Shown here in pieces: positions 62,413 through 64,000 of a DNA stretch of 64,000 nt. The position numbers were made by a program, and so were the translations under genes. Location: the NCBI GenBank assembly GCA_938084175.1, contig CALKDR010000001.1:1-64000 (forward strand). The letters are read 5' to 3'. The notes below the pieces were generated by a model that was not told where the DNA came from, did not search any database, and was given only the letters and a program-made list of their open reading frames with translations. Position 1 is the stretch's first letter. Every line of letters starts with the position of its first letter. This DNA is from an uncultured Campylobacterales bacterium. Lineage in GTDB: Bacteria; Campylobacterota; Campylobacteria; Campylobacterales; Arcobacteraceae.

Positions 62413-63225
62413 TCAATCTGTTTTTTTAGATAATGCTTTTAACTCATTACAAGAAAAACCTGCTTGTTTTCTTGCTTCAAAATTTAAATCCATTTTTCTT
62501 TTTGTAGAACCTGGAAATACGTCTTCAATAATTTCTAAATATGTAGAATCATAAGGCAGCTTTTCTAAATCACAAGCATACTTGTACCAAATATCACCCT
62601 TTGATACGTGATCAACTTCTTCTTCCAATATTGTTTCTAAAACTTTTACTATTTTTCTATTAAATGGGTCATTATTAGATTTTAGTTTTTGCATAATTTT
62701 AGGGTTTTGATCTAAACCATTTGCTTCTAAGTATCTAGGAACAGCCGCCATTCTTCGTAAGAATGTAGGAGTATCTTGTAATGCTTCAAATAAGTTTTTG
62801 TGAACAGGGAAATCACCATATTTACCATCTAACTGTCCTAATAAATCTTCAAGCATCAAATAATGCCTTATTTCATCACTAGCAACTTCTAAAAAATCTT
62901 GATAATACTTAAGTGGTAAATTCTTAAATCTTAGTGCAGCATCAAGTGCTAAATCTATAGCTGAATACTCAATATGTAAAACAGTATGAATTAAATATTT
63001 TTTGCCTTCATCTGTATTAAAATTCTTTATTTTTGGCAAAAGAGTGGGTTTAATAATTTCTAAAAAAGGTGCGTAAGATGGCTCTACTAAAGTACAAGGA
63101 GTATAGGACTCATTAAATACAAAATCATTATTTAAAAATTTTGTATAAAAGTTATTAAACTTTTCTATTTTGCTTTTTGGATCACTTGTTAGTAAAACAT
63201 CTTCAAGTGTAATAAAATAATCCAT
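62413..63225 (-). CDS. DUF455 ferritin-like protein
   Basis: 270-residue all-helical protein. Ferritin-like metal ligands are visible in HTVLHIEYSAIDLALDA, in SDEIRHYLMLEDLL and in LEEEVDHVSKGD (E...ExxH pattern in two helix pairs). This is the DUF455/MiaE-like branch, whose members may be di-iron oxygenases. The substrate is unknown. It is divergent from the MBL hydrolase gene, with a decayed gene downstream. Confidence 0.84.
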   Translation of the reverse strand: MDYFITLEDVLLTSDPKSKIEKFNNFYTKFLNNDFVFNESYTPCTLVEPSYAPFLEIIKPTLLPKIKNFNTDEGKKYLIHTVLHIEYSAIDLALDAALRFKNLPLKYYQDFLEVASDEIRHYLMLEDLLGQLDGKYGDFPVHKNLFEALQDTPTFLRRMAAVPRYLEANGLDQNPKIMQKLKSNNDPFNRKIVKVLETILEEEVDHVSKGDIWYKYACDLEKLPYDSTYLEIIEDVFPGSTKRKMDLNFEARKQAGFSCNELKALSKKTD

Positions 63226-63279
63226 TCATAACCTCTTTCTTGATATAATTTTACCAATTTTAGCGAACTAAGGTTTAAA

Positions 63280-63873
63280 ATGGATATAAAAGTACAGCCA
63301 ATGGGTGATTATCAAACAAATTGTTATGTAGTTACAATTGATAACAAAGATTTAATAATTGATCCAGGAATGGATTCATTAAGATGGATTAAAATGCAAG
63401 TTACAAATCCTATTGCAATATTAAATACACATGGACATTTTGATCATGTATGGTCTAATCAAGAAGTTAAGGATGAATATAACTTAAATATTTATACACC
63501 TCAAGATGATAATTTCATGTTAAAGAAGGATCCTTATGGAATGGGAATGCCTCCATCAAATGCTGATGTATTAATTCAACCTGATGAAGAAATAGAAATT
63601 CAAGGTATTAAAATAAAATTCCATCATTTCCCTGGACATACACCAGGATGTTCTGCAATTCAAATAAATGAGCATTTATTTACAGGAGATTTTATTTTTA
63701 AAGGTACTATAGGAAGATTTGATTTCCCTATGTCTGATGCTTCATTAATGAAACAAAGTATTCAAAAAGTTCTAACTTGGCAAGATGATTATCACATTTA
63801 TCCAGGTCATGGAGATAAAACTACTTTAAGAAGTGAAATACATACATTAAAACAATGGGAAGCAACTATATAA
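63280..63873 (+). CDS. metallo-beta-lactamase-fold hydrolase (GloB-like)
   Basis: 197 residues. The metal-binding motif is NTHGHFDHVWSN, with further ligands in HHFPGHTPGCS, FTGDFIFKGTIGRFD and IYPGHGDKTT. This is the glyoxalase-II/YcbL type of MBL protein, likely a small thioester hydrolase with two metal ions. Without the C-terminal glyoxalase II domain, YcbL-like activity is the better guess. The next gene begins 10 bases later with AAAGGG before its TTG. Confidence 0.9.
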   Translation: MDIKVQPMGDYQTNCYVVTIDNKDLIIDPGMDSLRWIKMQVTNPIAILNTHGHFDHVWSNQEVKDEYNLNIYTPQDDNFMLKKDPYGMGMPPSNADVLIQPDEEIEIQGIKIKFHHFPGHTPGCSAIQINEHLFTGDFIFKGTIGRFDFPMSDASLMKQSIQKVLTWQDDYHIYPGHGDKTTLRSEIHTLKQWEATI

Positions 63874-63883
63874 AGGGCTTATT

Positions 63884-64000
63884 TTGAATCAAACATGTGA
63901 AAATATTATAAAAAATGAAGAATTAAAACTTTTAAATAACCTAGATTATATTTATATATCAATATTTAATCATTTAAAAAGAGAATATAATATTAGTCAA
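63884..64000 (+). CDS. unidentified gene, 5' part only
   Basis: A TTG start with AAAGGG upstream opens a frame (MNQTCENIIKNEELKLLNNL ... FNHLKREYNISQ) that stays open to the window end, 39 codons. Hydrophilic, helical and without a recognisable motif so far. Probably cotranscribed with the MBL hydrolase. Confidence 0.6.
   Translation, partial: MNQTCENIIKNEELKLLNNLDYIYISIFNHLKREYNISQ

Noticed and set aside
1-64000. tRNA, rRNA, CRISPR arrays, prophage or origin
   Set aside because: No GC-rich tRNA-like block, no regularly spaced repeats and no phage or dnaA-box cluster were noticed by eye; a tRNA or covariance-model scan was not possible here.

Overview
The window is a strongly AT-rich bacterial chromosome segment, and the gene set points to Campylobacterota, most likely the Arcobacter group. 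The basis is the protein families (PP0621, DUF455, DUF3010, a Campylobacterota-style sensor kinase ending in a GTGLGL-type module), the TesA/YbbAP, HemB/HemN and Lgt genes, and many TTG/GTG starts. No tRNA, rRNA, CRISPR array, prophage or replication origin was seen. The species call is inference.

Layout. (1) 1-6.2 kb: an ABC importer of the sugar/polyol type on the minus strand (ATPase, two permeases, binding protein), with the start of a further overlapping gene at the left edge. A HAD phosphatase and a SorC-type regulator diverge from it. The shared intergenic region holds paired 9-bp direct repeats and a 13-bp leader hairpin. (2) 6.2-9.9 kb: tesA-ybbA-ybbP-like genes. (3) 10-15.5 kb: housekeeping genes glyS, rsmG, ribA and hemB with small membrane and zinc proteins. 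(4) 15.5-17.2 kb: a decayed histidine kinase facing a decayed anaerobic ribonucleotide reductase (nrdD). (5) 17.4-26.8 kb: argF, hemN, an Fe-S protein, lgt, an orphan response regulator, polA and kdsB. (6) 26.9-27.6 kb: an IS3-family remnant fused to a truncated response regulator. (7) 27.7-33.7 kb: DUF proteins, a methyltransferase, a DMT transporter, an RNase HI and an aldolase-family protein. (8) 33.8-38.1 kb: a D-alanine catabolic operon (ridA-dadA-symporter remnant-alr) with a divergent YheO/DauR-type regulator, followed by a restriction-modification remnant. (9) 38.4-48.1 kb: nadE, ChaN, a ChrR-type cupin, an esterase, a two-component system whose regulator carries an in-frame stop, and trxA/trxB/peroxiredoxin. 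(10) 48.3-52.3 kb: glnS with a YqeY domain, then a large decayed sensor kinase with a binding-protein sensor domain. (11) 52.4-57.2 kb: cbiX, a 207-bp IS256-derived miniature element, lptB, tsaE, trpD, an S4 protein, argG and a gamma carbonic anhydrase. (12) 57.3-64 kb: an HTH-dUTPase, a third decayed kinase, recR, dnaJ, a decayed formate dehydrogenase cytochrome subunit, a DUF455 protein and an MBL hydrolase.

The main theme is selective decay rather than a new system. In 64 kb I count three broken histidine kinases, one truncated response regulator and one response regulator with a premature stop. Losses linked to anaerobic or respiratory lifestyle (nrdD, fdhC), an in-frame-deleted alanine symporter, and transposon and restriction debris add to this. 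The intact genes between the remnants are mostly core metabolism. I found no convincing new defence, secretion or biosynthetic system. The most testable new features are the putative SorC operator array, the palindrome over the RNase HI start, the shrunken symporter kept inside the dad operon, and several unrecognised small proteins.
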